From Hemibagrus wyckioides (taxonomy: Eukaryota > Chordata > Actinopteri > Siluriformes > Bagridae), in NCBI RefSeq assembly GCF_019097595.1, contig NC_080731.1, positions 18,325,571-18,389,570 of the forward strand: a stretch of DNA of 64,000 nucleotides. Direction: 5' to 3'. The notes below the pieces were generated by a model. It searched no databases. It saw only the letters and a program-made list of their open reading frames with translations, and was not told the DNA's origin. This document shows, piece after piece, positions 27,044-40,600 of the stretch. The position numbers and the translations under genes were made by a program. The stretch's first letter is position 1. Each line of letters begins with the position of its first letter.

Positions 27044-27397
27044 GAGTTTTGTTTTTCTTTTAGTCCTGCTTCCCTGAAGTAAGGCTGAAAGGGACAACAC
27101 ACATTATTTAAGAGTACATACAGAACCCAAAGTCCACAGAACTCTCATTCAGCTTACGTAATGTCGATGAAAAAGTAAACAATAGCTTAGGTATGTTAAG
27201 GAACTATGTTTTATGGTATGCGGATTGACTCACGACAATTCTGTCTTGTAGCGAATGAGAAACTACCGGGAGAGCAACAGCGTGACCGAAACCCGTTTGG
27301 AGAAAAGATTAAAGATGGTCATATTAATCTGCTCACTGCTTACATTTACATCCGTAGCCGTGTTTATTAAAAATAAAAACAACAACAAAGCACTTAC

Positions 27398-27600
27398 CTT
27401 TACGGCTAAAGACACTTGCCTTCCTCTACCTGTTCGTCAGGTGAACTGTCCGCGTCACGTGACCCGTCCTTCCGAAACTGGTGATGTCATTGGCTGCGTT
27501 CGAAACCGCATGAAAGCACGCTACAAAACGCCGCCATTTCACACCGAGAGACAAATAGTTTCGACTTTCCGACGCATCATGTCGCTGTGATCTACTTCCA
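27398..27600 (-). promoter_or_regulatory. marveld2 5' non-coding exon and promoter region
   Basis: On the - strand a donor CCGTAAAG|GTAAGTGC ends a likely 5' UTR exon at 27398. It can splice to the acceptor TTCAG|GGAAGC at about 27075. Just upstream is a CACGTG E-box (about 27455) in a locally GC-rich segment. The transcription start is not determinable. Confidence 0.5.
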
Positions 27601-28630
27601 TAACCTCACTAAACAGCCTGCCGTTAGAGTACTGCGCCTGCTTTAGCTGTTTATTCTGTATAAACTAGGTATTCTGTAGTAAGTGATTTGGGACGCGGCC
27701 ATGTGGATCAACAGAAACCTGTCAGACTCCGCGGACACAAATGTGTTATTAGGGTCAAGATAATCACTGCCCACTTTATGCCTGGGAATCCTTTAACTAT
27801 CAAATAAATCCCCTCTCTGACCTAATGGAACATTACTGAAATGTGTAAAAATATTACGTCTATTTATTAGAGACATTGAACTTTTTATTATCATTATTAG
27901 TATTATTTCAATTATTATTATTTCAAGACAACATTGTTTATAGGTGATTGGTTTTCTAATTCAGGTTACGATTAAACTCATTAATGATATTTCCATTCAA
28001 TTAATACATCATGGTACAGGAATATCAGACCAGTTCCTTTCAAAATGCAAAGGAAAAAAAAATCATTGGCTATGACTGAGGTCAGCAGGAATTTTATACA
28101 GAGACATTTTCACTCTGGTAGTTTATCTCAAAAGTGGAGAAAAATGTTTTAAAAAATGAGACATGATTAAAAAAAGACAAAATCTCTCATTTGTCACGTA
28201 AACACAAAAGCACACAATCCTGTTGTAATATCGAGGATACACACTTCATCATTTGTTTTCCTTAGAAGTGATTTATTTTGTAGATAAATGTGTAAAATAG
28301 ATGTATTATATTTCTGGTTACAGTGAGTACACACACTCTGTTAGCATAGTTATGTATTTCGTGAGGGAAGACCAGCAGTTTCTATGTATTTTTATGATTT
28401 TATTTTTCCCCAAGACTGAACTCTTATATCTACTTTGAAAAGCCTTTTTTTTTCCCTGGCAAGATGTTCACTTCGATTCGTCTCAGCAGTCGTCCTCTTG
28501 CATGATGCCTTTAGTTGGTTTTGGGTGTATCAGAGCTCTGAGAAACACACCAAGCTTCTGGAATATTTCTTTACTAGTGCATGTCACAGCAATGTGTGTG
28601 ATGAGGAGTGTGTGTGTGTGTGTGTGTGTG
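27600..28630. other. Spacer between marveld2 5' flank and ak6 stop
   Basis: A/T-rich sequence, in part ak6 3' UTR. No exon recognised; in particular I saw no TAF9 coding sequence, although TAF9 overlaps AK6 in mammals. Confidence 0.5.
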
Positions 28631-30342
<1,712 letters not shown>

Positions 30343-30938
30343 CGCAGGATTCTACTGGACCAAACTTTAGGTTCTGTTGAGGTCCGATAACTAAGCAGAG
30401 CTTAAAAAAAGTGCTAACAAGGCTTAGCGTGTGTATAAACGCGTGTCTATCAATAACAACAATAATACGGCTCAGGTTTTTAAAGAGAGCACACTGGATC
30501 AAATCAGAAACGTGCGCCTCATCGTGCTCATGCTGACGGTTCGAAAGCGTCATCAACCCGCGACCGTCCGAGCGTGTATAAGTATTACTTATTATTTTCT
30601 TTTTTTTATACCTGAATAATTGTTTTCTTTATTGTTATTATTACATATCGTCAACCAAAATACACAGATAAAATATACATAATGGAAAACTTTGATGTAA
30701 AAGATTAAATTTACATTTAAACACTGTTTTTTCCCCCCAGCTAGCCAATCATATCTCAGAAGGTTGGTCTATGTCAGCCAATCAGCGTGCAGGAGGCGGG
30801 ACTGTGAGTAAAATAAACCCCACAGAGAGGCGGACCGTTGGAACTTTAAAGGGATATAGAGCTCATAGTTAGATATATATATAAATTAATCTCTTTATAA
30901 GTGCGCAAAAGCGTTAGGGCTTTTATTTAGCGTCAGAA
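30343..30938. promoter_or_regulatory. Shared divergent promoter region of ak6 and rad17
   Basis: The 0.6 kb between the ak6 start and the first rad17 exon contains two AGCCAATCA CCAAT boxes (CCAAT at 30745-30749 and 30778-30782) and a GC-box-like GGAGGCGGG (30792-30800), without an obvious TATA box. The same head-to-head pairing is known for the human genes. Confidence 0.6.
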
Positions 30939-31485
30939 ATGACTAAGGTAAGTTCGTGTTTAGTTTAAATATAGCGTTTATCAGATAACACGATGACTTT
31001 GCATTAGCTAGCTTCGCTTACCAGCATGCTAACTTAGCCAAGCTAACGGTCAACAGCAGAGTTCACGCAGCTGGCCGGCTAACGTCAAAAAGTCCTATAA
31101 CCCTGAACAAATCATAAAAACTCAATCACTGATGATGTTATAAGATAAAATATTTGAGCAAAACGCGTATATTTATACACATGTAGCTAGCGTTTGTAAA
31201 TTTACCCAGTAATCAAAACGAAACCTGTGGCTGTTGCCCAAACTCCTCCTCGCTCCCTGTATAGGTGCACTACAGAGTGAACACTAACACTGACTCGCTC
31301 TCTCTCTCAAGTCCACTTGATGTTTATCAGGGCGGCTTTTTAGTACTCAGCCTACTGATGTTGAATTATTATTTACATTTCTATACAGAATTGTCTTAAT
31401 CTAAAAAGTTTGTTATGAGGTGATTACATTTAGATTAAATTTTATTATATTTTGTAATATTTCGTTGCAGTGCCAAACTGATTAA
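30939..31485 (+). other. rad17 5' leader with an upstream ORF across the first splice
   Basis: A first exon ends at 30947 (ACTAAG|GTAAGT) and the next begins at 31471 (TTGCAG|TGCCAAAC). When they are joined, an upstream ATG at 30939 reads ATG ACT AAG TGC CAA ACT GAT TAA, a seven-codon ORF ending 29 bases before the rad17 start at 31515. It is in the sequence, but its use is inference. Confidence 0.55.
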
Positions 31486-31514
31486 TCCGGCTGTGTGAAT
31501 GGGAAAAGCTGATA

Positions 31515-34042
31515 ATGTCAAAACTGTCTCTGGGAGGGAAGACGTCCTCTGGTAAAGTGAGTTGTGTTGCTGAATTTCTTCTCATTACTCCATCATCATA
31601 CATGTCATGTGGATAAAATCACCCTGAGAAAAGAAAATAAAACATGTTGAGACTTTGGTTTGTTGCTGTGTCTTTTTTTTGTTTTTAGTTAAGCAGCTGG
31701 GTACAACCGTCCTTTGGTGACTTTTTCGGAGGCTCGGGGTCGAACTCCCTTCCCTCAACAAAGGGACTTTCAGGAGAAAGCAAGTCTAAAACTCAGTCCT
31801 CGAATGCGGGTGTCGGTGGAAAGAAGCTGAGGAAGAGAAAGGGAGAGCCTCAAACCTCTAAGCTCGAGCCTGGTGTCTTCTCAAGCAGACGAGGATCACA
31901 GGAGAACCAGGATGAATCCTGGGTGGATGTGCATGCACCTCAGACACAAGTAAGAGACTACGAGCTTAAATATACGTCACACTTGAATATAAACAAGTCA
32001 CTGAGGCTTCTTCTTCTATGACTCAGGCCGAGCTGGCAGTCCACAAGAAGAAAGTCGAGGACGTTGAGAGTTGGTTGAGGGTTCATCTGGACTTAAAGAG
32101 TGCTAATAAGGTGTGCCTGGTTTCTTTATGTCTCGAGTGTCTGAAAATAGAAGACCATTGCTAACACTGTGGTTCTCCACAGGGTGGTGCTGTTCTGTTA
32201 CTGACCGGTCCATCCGGCTGTGGAAAGACTGCCACGGTTCACGTCCTAGCTAAAGATGCGCGCTGTCACATCCAGGAGTGGACGAACCCGACCACTGCAG
32301 AGTACAGGAAGGATGACGCCTTCATGGACAGCTTCGATCCAGGTGTGGGAAAGTTTTATCAGAGCATCTCTGCTTCATGTCACAATGTCTGTGTGGTCCT
32401 GATTGTGATCACGTGTTTGTGTTGCTTCAGCCTCCAGGTTTAACAGCTTCCATAGCAGTTCACAGACAGCAGCTTTCCAGGAGTTTCTGCTCCGAGCGAA
32501 CAAATACAACCGGCTGCAGATGAGCGGAGAAGACGGGGCTCAGGAGAGGAAGATCATCCTCGTAGAGGTACCATGGTACAATACACAACATGCTAACCTG
32601 CGATGCAGTATCTTATAATAAATACTCCGTTACGTCACGTGACAGTTCAGTGCAAATGTTTGCATCCTTTTAATATCTGCACAGATGATCCTTCATTGTC
32701 ACAAGTCATAAAAAGGCCCCCTTTTATTATCAGACCATATTTTATTTTCTATATAACTGTAACAGAAAGTAACCTAACTAAGGTCATATTGGTTTGGATC
32801 ACACTTTCTCACCAATCTGTGTTCCTGTAGGAGTTCCCAAACCAGTTCTACAGACAGCCAGGATGCTTGCATGATATCCTCAGGTGAGACTCACGATGTT
32901 ATTTCATAAACAGAACCGCAGTGTAAGAAGGATCTAGACAGAAACTGAAGCTGTGTGTGTTTCGTGCAGGCGATACGTGCGGACCGGTAGATGCCCGATG
33001 GTCTTCATCGTATCTGACAGCCTGAGCGGAGACACCAGTTCCAGACTCCTCTTCCCCAAAGACATACAAGAGGAGCTGAGCATCCATAACATCAGGTTTG
33101 TAAATCAGTATGTTAAACTCTGAGGAGCTGAAAGGTTAACTAAGACACACCAACTTGTCGTCTATGATCTATCTAACACATTGTGCATTTAAAACAGGTC
33201 AGCTCTGGTTAGAACCTCTTTACTTCTCCCTCATGTTTATTCATGCTTCTGCTCTTTCCTCCAGTTTTAACCCCATAGCTCCTACCAGCATGATGAAGGT
33301 GCTGAGTAGGATTGCGACCGTTGAAGCGAGCAAGGTAACAGTTGATAAAATCTTTGACTCATTTCAACACCTTCTGACCCACTTTCATGTCAGCTTTTAC
33401 TCACCCGGGTTTTGTTTTCAGAGTGCTAGGATCTCTCTCCCTGACAAGCCGGCGCTGGAGCAGCTGTGCTCCGGAAGTTCAGGAGACATACGGAGTGCCA
33501 TCAACAGCCTACAGTTCTCCTCCTTCACTGGTGGGTTCTCATGCAGGTTCTAACAGAAGTCTGTTAAGATTGTTTGGTTATAGTTAAAGGGTGTAACTTC
33601 AGTCTCTGGTAGAAGTCATGTGAGATTTGATTTCATTTCAAGACCTTAGACTCCTCTTTGATTTGCTTTTCATCTCCAGACTTCTCTCTGGAAAAAAGCC
33701 TCTGGGCTTCTAAGAAAGGAAAATCATCCAAGTCTGCAGCCAAATCCACATCGAGATCTAAAGGCAAAGGCCGGTCTGCTAAATCCACTGACGGGCTGGA
33801 GGAGAGCCCTGCTATAGGAGGAAAAGACGCATCCCTCTTCCTCTTCAGAGCGCTCGGAAAGATCCTCTACTGCAAGCGTGAGTCTGGGTTACAGTTTACA
33901 CTCTCATTTGTATCCAGTTCTAAAGTGCATCAGAGTGACGCTGGTTATAATTTCAGGAGAAAGCTATGAAGCTGGGGATGTTCCTAAGCTTCCAGCACAT
34001 CTTTCAGAGCATCAGAGGGATAAACTGCTGGTTGACCCAGAG

Positions 34043-34078
<36 letters not shown>

Positions 34079-35740
34079 GCACACACACAAGCCTGCACTC
34101 ACATTAGAAGATAACGGTGTGGTTCTCTATAGACAATAAGTAAAATAATCACCATGTTACACTTTATTTGCATGTCTCTCTCTCCCTCTCTCATATCAGC
34201 TCGTTATCGAGCGCTCCCACATGTCAGGTGAGCTCTTTAACCTCTATCTGCACCAGAACTACATGGACTTTTTCTCAGACGTGGAAGATGTGGCACGGGC
34301 CAGCGAGTATCTCTCAGACTCTGACTTCCTGACAGCAGAATGGACTGTGAGTAACAGAGAATTCAGCAGTGACACACAGTTTGTAGCTAAATATCAGGAA
34401 TTTCAAAGCCCTAATGCTACACTGCAGCTGGATGCTGTCCTTCAACACTGATTTTATCTTTCACTTGTCTATGTTCACTCTCCTTTGGCTATATCTCTGC
34501 CATCTGCCATCACTACATTTATTTGACTAACACAGTTCTTTAAAAATATTTATTAGACTGCTTGATTCTGCTATCTGTACAGTCCAGGTCCACCATGTTG
34601 GAGTATGGATCTTCAGTGGCCACTAGAGGTCTCATCCACTCTAACAGCGCCCGCGCTCAGGCTGACCAACCGTCGTCAGTCGGCTTTAAGCCACTTCACA
34701 AACCCCACTGGCTGCATATTAACAAGACGGTAATGAGAAAATACGGCAAGCTTTTTGTCCATTCAGGAATGAATGTCATGTACCTCATTATTCTAACTCT
34801 GTTTTATCTTTCTGCTTAAAGTACCGAGAGAACTATCTGACCGCCCAGTCGCTCTTCATCAGCTTCTGTCTGACCCCTGTAAGCCTCGTAACGGAGCTAG
34901 TGCCCTATCTGGCCATGCTCAGCAACCCTATGAGGAATCAAGGTAACACACACACATACACTATATACACAGTGCCACTGAAAATCCTCTTACTTGTTTC
35001 ACCACATATTTATAACATGATATTAACCAGTAATTTAATTAGAAATTACAGAATGTGTAGAAAAGACAGTTACATGGATAAGTGTGTGTGCTTTTTTCTT
35101 TCCTTTCAGCTCAAATAACCTTCATCCAAGATGTTGGCCATCTGTCTCTCAGGAGATTTCCTGGCAGGTAAGTGAGCAGAATGACTGAATACTTCTTTTA
35201 ACATTGTGTAGTTTAAGTAGGACTGGAGATAGAGATGGGTTTGGGTCAGGGATGGGTTACATGGGGATGAGTTGGAAATAGAGATGAGGTCTACAGGGAA
35301 AGAGAGGAGATAGACAGATAGAATCAGACCTGGAAGAATGGGGTGGGGGTTGATCGGGCCTGCATGGATGGAGTGGAGACGCAAACAGGAATGTGACCTG
35401 AAGGAATATTGTTAGGAATGCTGGAGACTGCACAGAATTCCACACAGTTCTCTGGTATATAACTAATCCATGTCTGAATTCTTTCAGATTAAAACTTGAA
35501 GCACTTGGAGATAAAGACCCTGGCCTTCTGGACCTGGACAGTGATACTGATGAGGCAGGAACCCAGAGCACTGAGCCTGGTGCTCAGACCACTGTCCCAG
35601 CAGATACCACTGCTGTACCCACCCTCCCAAACAGCCAGGAGCCTGGGGGTGACCTCCCCGCCAGCCAGCCCCAGCCAACCACCGCCGAAGCCTTACTGGA
35701 CGAGAAGGACCTTCTAATCGAGGAGTATGACAGTGACTGA
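31515..35740 (+). CDS. rad17: RAD17 checkpoint clamp-loader subunit
   Basis: RAD17 replaces RFC1 in the loader that places the 9-1-1 clamp at damaged DNA, enabling ATR signalling. Sixteen coding exons: 31515-31556, 31689-31949, 32027-32110, 32183-32342, 32431-32567, 32831-32883, 32970-33095, 33265-33334, 33422-33530, 33680-33877, 33957-34042, 34200-34346, 34583-34729, 34822-34942, 35110-35167 and 35488-35740, in phase to 683 residues (human 681). The start MSKLSLGGKTSSGK fits human MSK. The Walker A motif GPSGCGKT is at about 138-145, with a Walker B-like KIILVEEFPNQF near 223. Then come SGDIRSAINSLQFSS, GGKDASLFLFRALGKILYCK, FNLYLHQNYMDFF and FKPLHKPHWL. The tail keeps two SQ sites (NSQEPGGDLPASQPQP) ten residues apart, as human S635 and S645, and ends LIEEYDSD, the acidic C-terminal motif. 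Confidence 0.97.
34043..34076. repeat. (CA)n starting at a rad17 splice donor
   Basis: The donor after CCAGAG at 34042 is GTACACACACAC; the intron begins directly in the CA run. Confidence 0.9.
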
Positions 35741-36901
35741 CAAATCACACACTCCTGTTGCCTATATATCTTCCACCATCGTTGCCCTGAGGAGATGGGG
35801 TTCTTACCTTTGTTTCAGCATCACTGTGTTTTTGCTTATGGTTTTATAATGTGAAATAATCAGCAGGTTTATATTTATTTAGTTCAGCACAAACCGCAGA
35901 CAGTCTTTGTGTCGTGTATGATGTACATGTTGGTGTTACAGTGTTCCTATCGGACTCGGTTATAGGGACCTACAGAAAGTGAGTGAGTGTTATGTATGAT
36001 TTAAATAAAAAACAGTTTTTGGACATTGTTATAATATAATTGTCTTTGTTGTCCAGATAATTTAATTCTAACATGTTGGTTCTTTAATACGTGCTGCACT
36101 TGAGTAGGCAATAAAATGTATGTTTTGCATCTTTTGTGTCAGAAACAGTTGAAGTGGTTTGAATGAATATTTTTTGGGGGGTAGATTTACTATGAATAAT
36201 CATGTGAGAGTATAGGATGAAGATCCTCTAATGATAGACCTGTGATTTAAGAATATAACTCTTCCACTTATGTCAATCAGCGGGAATATGATCTTTTTTT
36301 TCTGTTCATTAGTACGTTTTAGTTACGTTTTGCCATCACCTACACCCAGTTGGTAGGTATATACTGCTTTCTTTATACTTCTTCCTATTGGTGGCTTTTA
36401 GTTGAACGTCACTTGAGAGATTTTATTTATTTTATTTTTTTTGACACCTCATTGGCTGCAAAAGCACTAAACTGGACACCCCGTGACCATGTGTTTTAAG
36501 ATAAGCCAATTTAATATAATAACTAGAACAATAAATAACATCTGGATAACATTAAAAGATTAAAACGGTTCATATATGTGAGTCACACAAATGATTCGAT
36601 TCAAAGATCCGACTCTTTGCCGATTCGTTCGAGAACGACACATCATTAGGGATGTAACCTTTTTTTTTTTTGCCTCTAGAGTTTTTATGGAAGTTATTTT
36701 TGCACAGCATTTTACTTTAGAAATATGGATATCTCACAAAAAAAGCACAAAATAGTGTTATTATATTATATTTTGTAGATGGTGTATCCTGTGAGGTGAA
36801 AATGTTTAAATCCGCCTTTAAAGCATATCGCGGATGCAGGAAGAAAAAAAAAAACCTTCATTAGATCCGCTTAAACCTCGGGCTGGAGGTGTGTGACACA
36901 C

Positions 36902-36936
<35 letters not shown>

Positions 36937-37583
36937 TGTGAGATCGCAGTGGTGTGGATGTGTACAGCATGTAACGTTCACAGAATAAACATTTCTACCT
37001 TTGTTAGATGGTGTATTATTTCCGCTCTGGTTCATTTCTCGGACAGGTGTTCAGGCTACAGGTGAGTTCAGCGCTTTCTTCCCCATGTTTCTGAATCTAA
37101 TGCGAATTTTCAAGCCAAATTATTACGTCAACCTTTTTTAAACCCCTACACATACACAGATGTTTGATTTGGCATCGACCTTTTCTAAACAGATTTCGCT
37201 TAAAGCAGCAGATCAGTCGCCATTCTCCTTTACACACTTTACCTGAAAACACCTAACAAACAAACTCCAGCATTTGCTGTTACTACCTCCACAAAGCTCT
37301 GTTTTCCTTTATTTAATACTTTTTAAAAAAATCCATTAATAATTAGCTTTGAAAACCAATTACTCCACAAAGTTAGTTCCTGTTCTTACTGTTCCTTTTA
37401 TCAGTTATCTTGTTAGTTAATGTTGTGAGGTGTGTTATACAACATGCCTATGTTATGTGATATTACTCCAATTATCCTGTTAGAGAACATTGTGTTAGCA
37501 GGAAACAGTATGAGAGGACGTTTTTAGATTTTAGACATGTTGGAAGATCTTAAACATAAATATGGGATTGAAATTGTACTTTA
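35741..37583. other. rad17 3' end and ccdc125 5' region
   Basis: AATAAA signals for rad17 lie at 36004-36009 and 36110-36115. A (TG)n tract lies at about 36903-36933. On the + strand, TTCAGGCTACAG|GTGAGTTC at 37061 is a good donor for a non-coding first exon of ccdc125, whose next exon begins at about 37584-37599. No other gene was seen. Confidence 0.55.
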
Positions 37584-37610
37584 GGACATTGACTCCAGGT
37601 CAAGCTGGAT

Positions 37611-40600
37611 ATGATGCATGCAAATCGAGAACAAGCGAGTGCCACGGATCAGCCCCCAGAAGACGACATGGCTGATGGAGATCTGGGGGACGGCACCCGG
37701 TCTGTAAGTGGGAGCCGTCGGTCGCGGGACAGGAGCAAAGGGGATCTGCCTCCAAACATGAAACCCTCTAAACGTGGCAGTGAGGGAAGTGATGGATCTT
37801 TCTCCTGGACATCATGCAGTGCCATGTACACCGCTTTCAGAAAAGAGCTGGATGCAGAGCGGATCTCTCAGTGGAGGATCAGAGACTCAGGTCGGTCCAA
37901 ATCACGTGAAAACAGCCATAGTGCCATCTTTAATAGACTGTATATCTGAAATACAGAACTGGTAATTTAACCTGTTTATATTCAAACAAAGGCTTCTTGC
38001 TCCGTTCTTTGGAGCTCTCCTCAATCTGTTTTCCTAAATGTAAATGTTTGCTCATGATAATGTCCTCAGTCCCATTACTTAGTCATAAACCAGTGTCTAA
38101 AATGAGATCCAGAGGGACACTGTCACTTCCTGTCTGTGTCCTGTTCTAAGCTGTAAGACCTTGTTGACTTTGGTGTGTTTGAGCCATGACAAAAGGTCCT
38201 TTGTGAGCATGTGGTGTTTCTCACAGCTTTGACAAAGCACCAAAGCCGTCAGCTAAACAACCCTGGAACTATAACACTATAACACAGTACTAATGAACAG
38301 ATTATAATGATTTTTATAATCTCATTTTCTGACAGAGATCAGCGCCGGTGAGTCCAGTGAGACGTTACAGAGAAGACTGCAGGAAGTTACAGAGGTACAA
38401 CGACACTGCGAGTGTTTATGATCTCACTTTGCTTTCAGCACCAAAGTGGTTAGATCTGAATCTATTCATGCAGGAGACTCTTTTTTCGCCCAAGTGAAAC
38501 AGAATCTGATCCAATCACTGAGCTGACCAGTTGAGTGGCTCGCATCTGGGAAGCTTTTAGTTAGTAGAAGAGAACCTTAATGGCTGAGCTCTCGCAAACA
38601 GCTCTTAGTATGTTATTAGCAGGTGTATTTTTAGACAATGACACACAACCTCCTGAGAACTGAGCGTGTGTGTTCAGGTGGGAATGTAGATAAGCGATGG
38701 AGGAAATCATTCACACGGCACTGATTTGAATTGAATATGCTGTTCAGTTATTTGCTCTGTCCTTAACACCAGAGGTGAGGAATGACCAGAATGGCAGAGC
38801 AGTCTCAGAGGCTAAGGGATCACCCATAATGCCTAATGTATGGGGTAATAATACAGAGAGTAGCTGTACACAAAGCTAGATGGGATAACTACAAACAAGG
38901 AAATGTATGAAGGCTTTAACAAAAGAATGAAAGTGTAATAGAAAACTAAGAACATTAAAAAAGCACATACAAAGTGTCTCGGCTGTTGTTTTTACAGCAC
39001 ATGAAATCATGTTACTCACTTCATTGTCATTGTGTTCTGCTCTGTAGGAAGTGGAGCTGTTGAGGACAGAACTGGAAGTGACACATCGACATCTTGAAGG
39101 CAAACATGAAGCTCTGAGAATCCTTCAAGGCCAAGTAATAAACACACACATGCTCTCTTCATCATCCAGTGTATTGTAACTGTATCACATTGTATACAAT
39201 ATGTAGCCATATCGTTTTGTTTTGTTTTACCTGAAAGGCCATATTAGATAAAGCAACAAGTCACACCAAGATCTTGCTGCAGAAGAGTGAAGAGCGGACC
39301 AAAGCTTTGGAGAAGGTGACTTACACGTTTATTACTGATTAACTGTTAACTTTGGCTGGTGACTGGAAAATGTGTACGACTTTCATTACACAGAGGGAGG
39401 AGTGTGAAGGAGTGGGAGACTTTTTGTTGTTGCCGCTGTGCTGGTAGAGCGTAACTAATATGTGATCACGATGTTGTGGGAACTCTCCATGTGCAGGAAG
39501 TGAACGCTTTGCAGTGGGAGATCACCTTCAACCAGGTGAAGTTTAAGAACGTAGCGCAGGAGTGGGAGCTGAAATATAACAGGTATGATTTTAGGCTTTG
39601 TGGTTCAAACAGTTGGACTAAAACTCAATGAAAAATAAAATACCAGTGTGTAACAGGGTGTGTGCAGAGAACCAGGCCTTGAGCAAAGCTCTTGATGAGA
39701 AACTAGAACAGTTCCAGGATCTGCACAGAGAGAACATGTGTAAGTGTATAGCAACTCTGAAGCTGACATAATCTGATTATAATTGAGTTTATTGCTCATT
39801 ATTGGTGTGTGTGTGTGTGTGTGTGCATGTTTGTGTATGTTCTAGCATTGAGTCAGCAGTGTCTGGAGCTCCTGGGCTTACTGGGCACTCATGAGAGGAG
39901 AGACTTCCAGAAGACCCAACCACCATGCAGCCAAAGCAGAGAGGGATCTGCACTGGAGGTACCATGGACAGAGGGATGAGGGGAAGATAGATTAGAACTT
40001 TGATGGATGGATGGATGGGTGGATGGATAGCTGGAATTATGGATGCTGGATAGACATGAAATGTGAAAGGATCATAATGGCCAGATTTAAATAAGGACAG
40101 ATGTAGAAATGTGTTTATAGATGGATGGATGGATGGATGGATGGATGGGTGGGTGTACGGATGGGTGGGCAGATGGATGGATGGAGGGTGGATGGATAGC
40201 TGGAATTATGAATGCCAGAAAGACTGGTGAAAAAGTAAAAGGATCATAATGGCCAGATTTAAATAAGGACAGATGTAGAAGTGTATTTATAGATAGATGG
40301 ATGGATGGATGGATGGATGGGTGGATGGATAGCTGGAATTATGGATGCTGGATAGACTGGTGAAAACGTGAAAGGATCATAATGGCCAGATTTAAATAAG
40401 GACAGATGTAGAAATGTGTTTATAGATGGATGGATGGATGGATGGATGGGTGGGTGGGTGTACAGATGGGTGGGCAGATGGATGGATGGAGGGTGGATGG
40501 ATAGCTGGAATTATGAATGCCAGAAAGACTGGTGAAAACGTAAAAGGATCATAATGGCCAGATTTAAATAAGGACAGATGTAGAAGTGTATTTATAGATA

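Noticed and set aside
36560..36670. Possible transposon end (GATTCGATTC, ATTAGGGATGTAACC)
   Set aside because: Only one edge is suggestive and no partner terminus was found.
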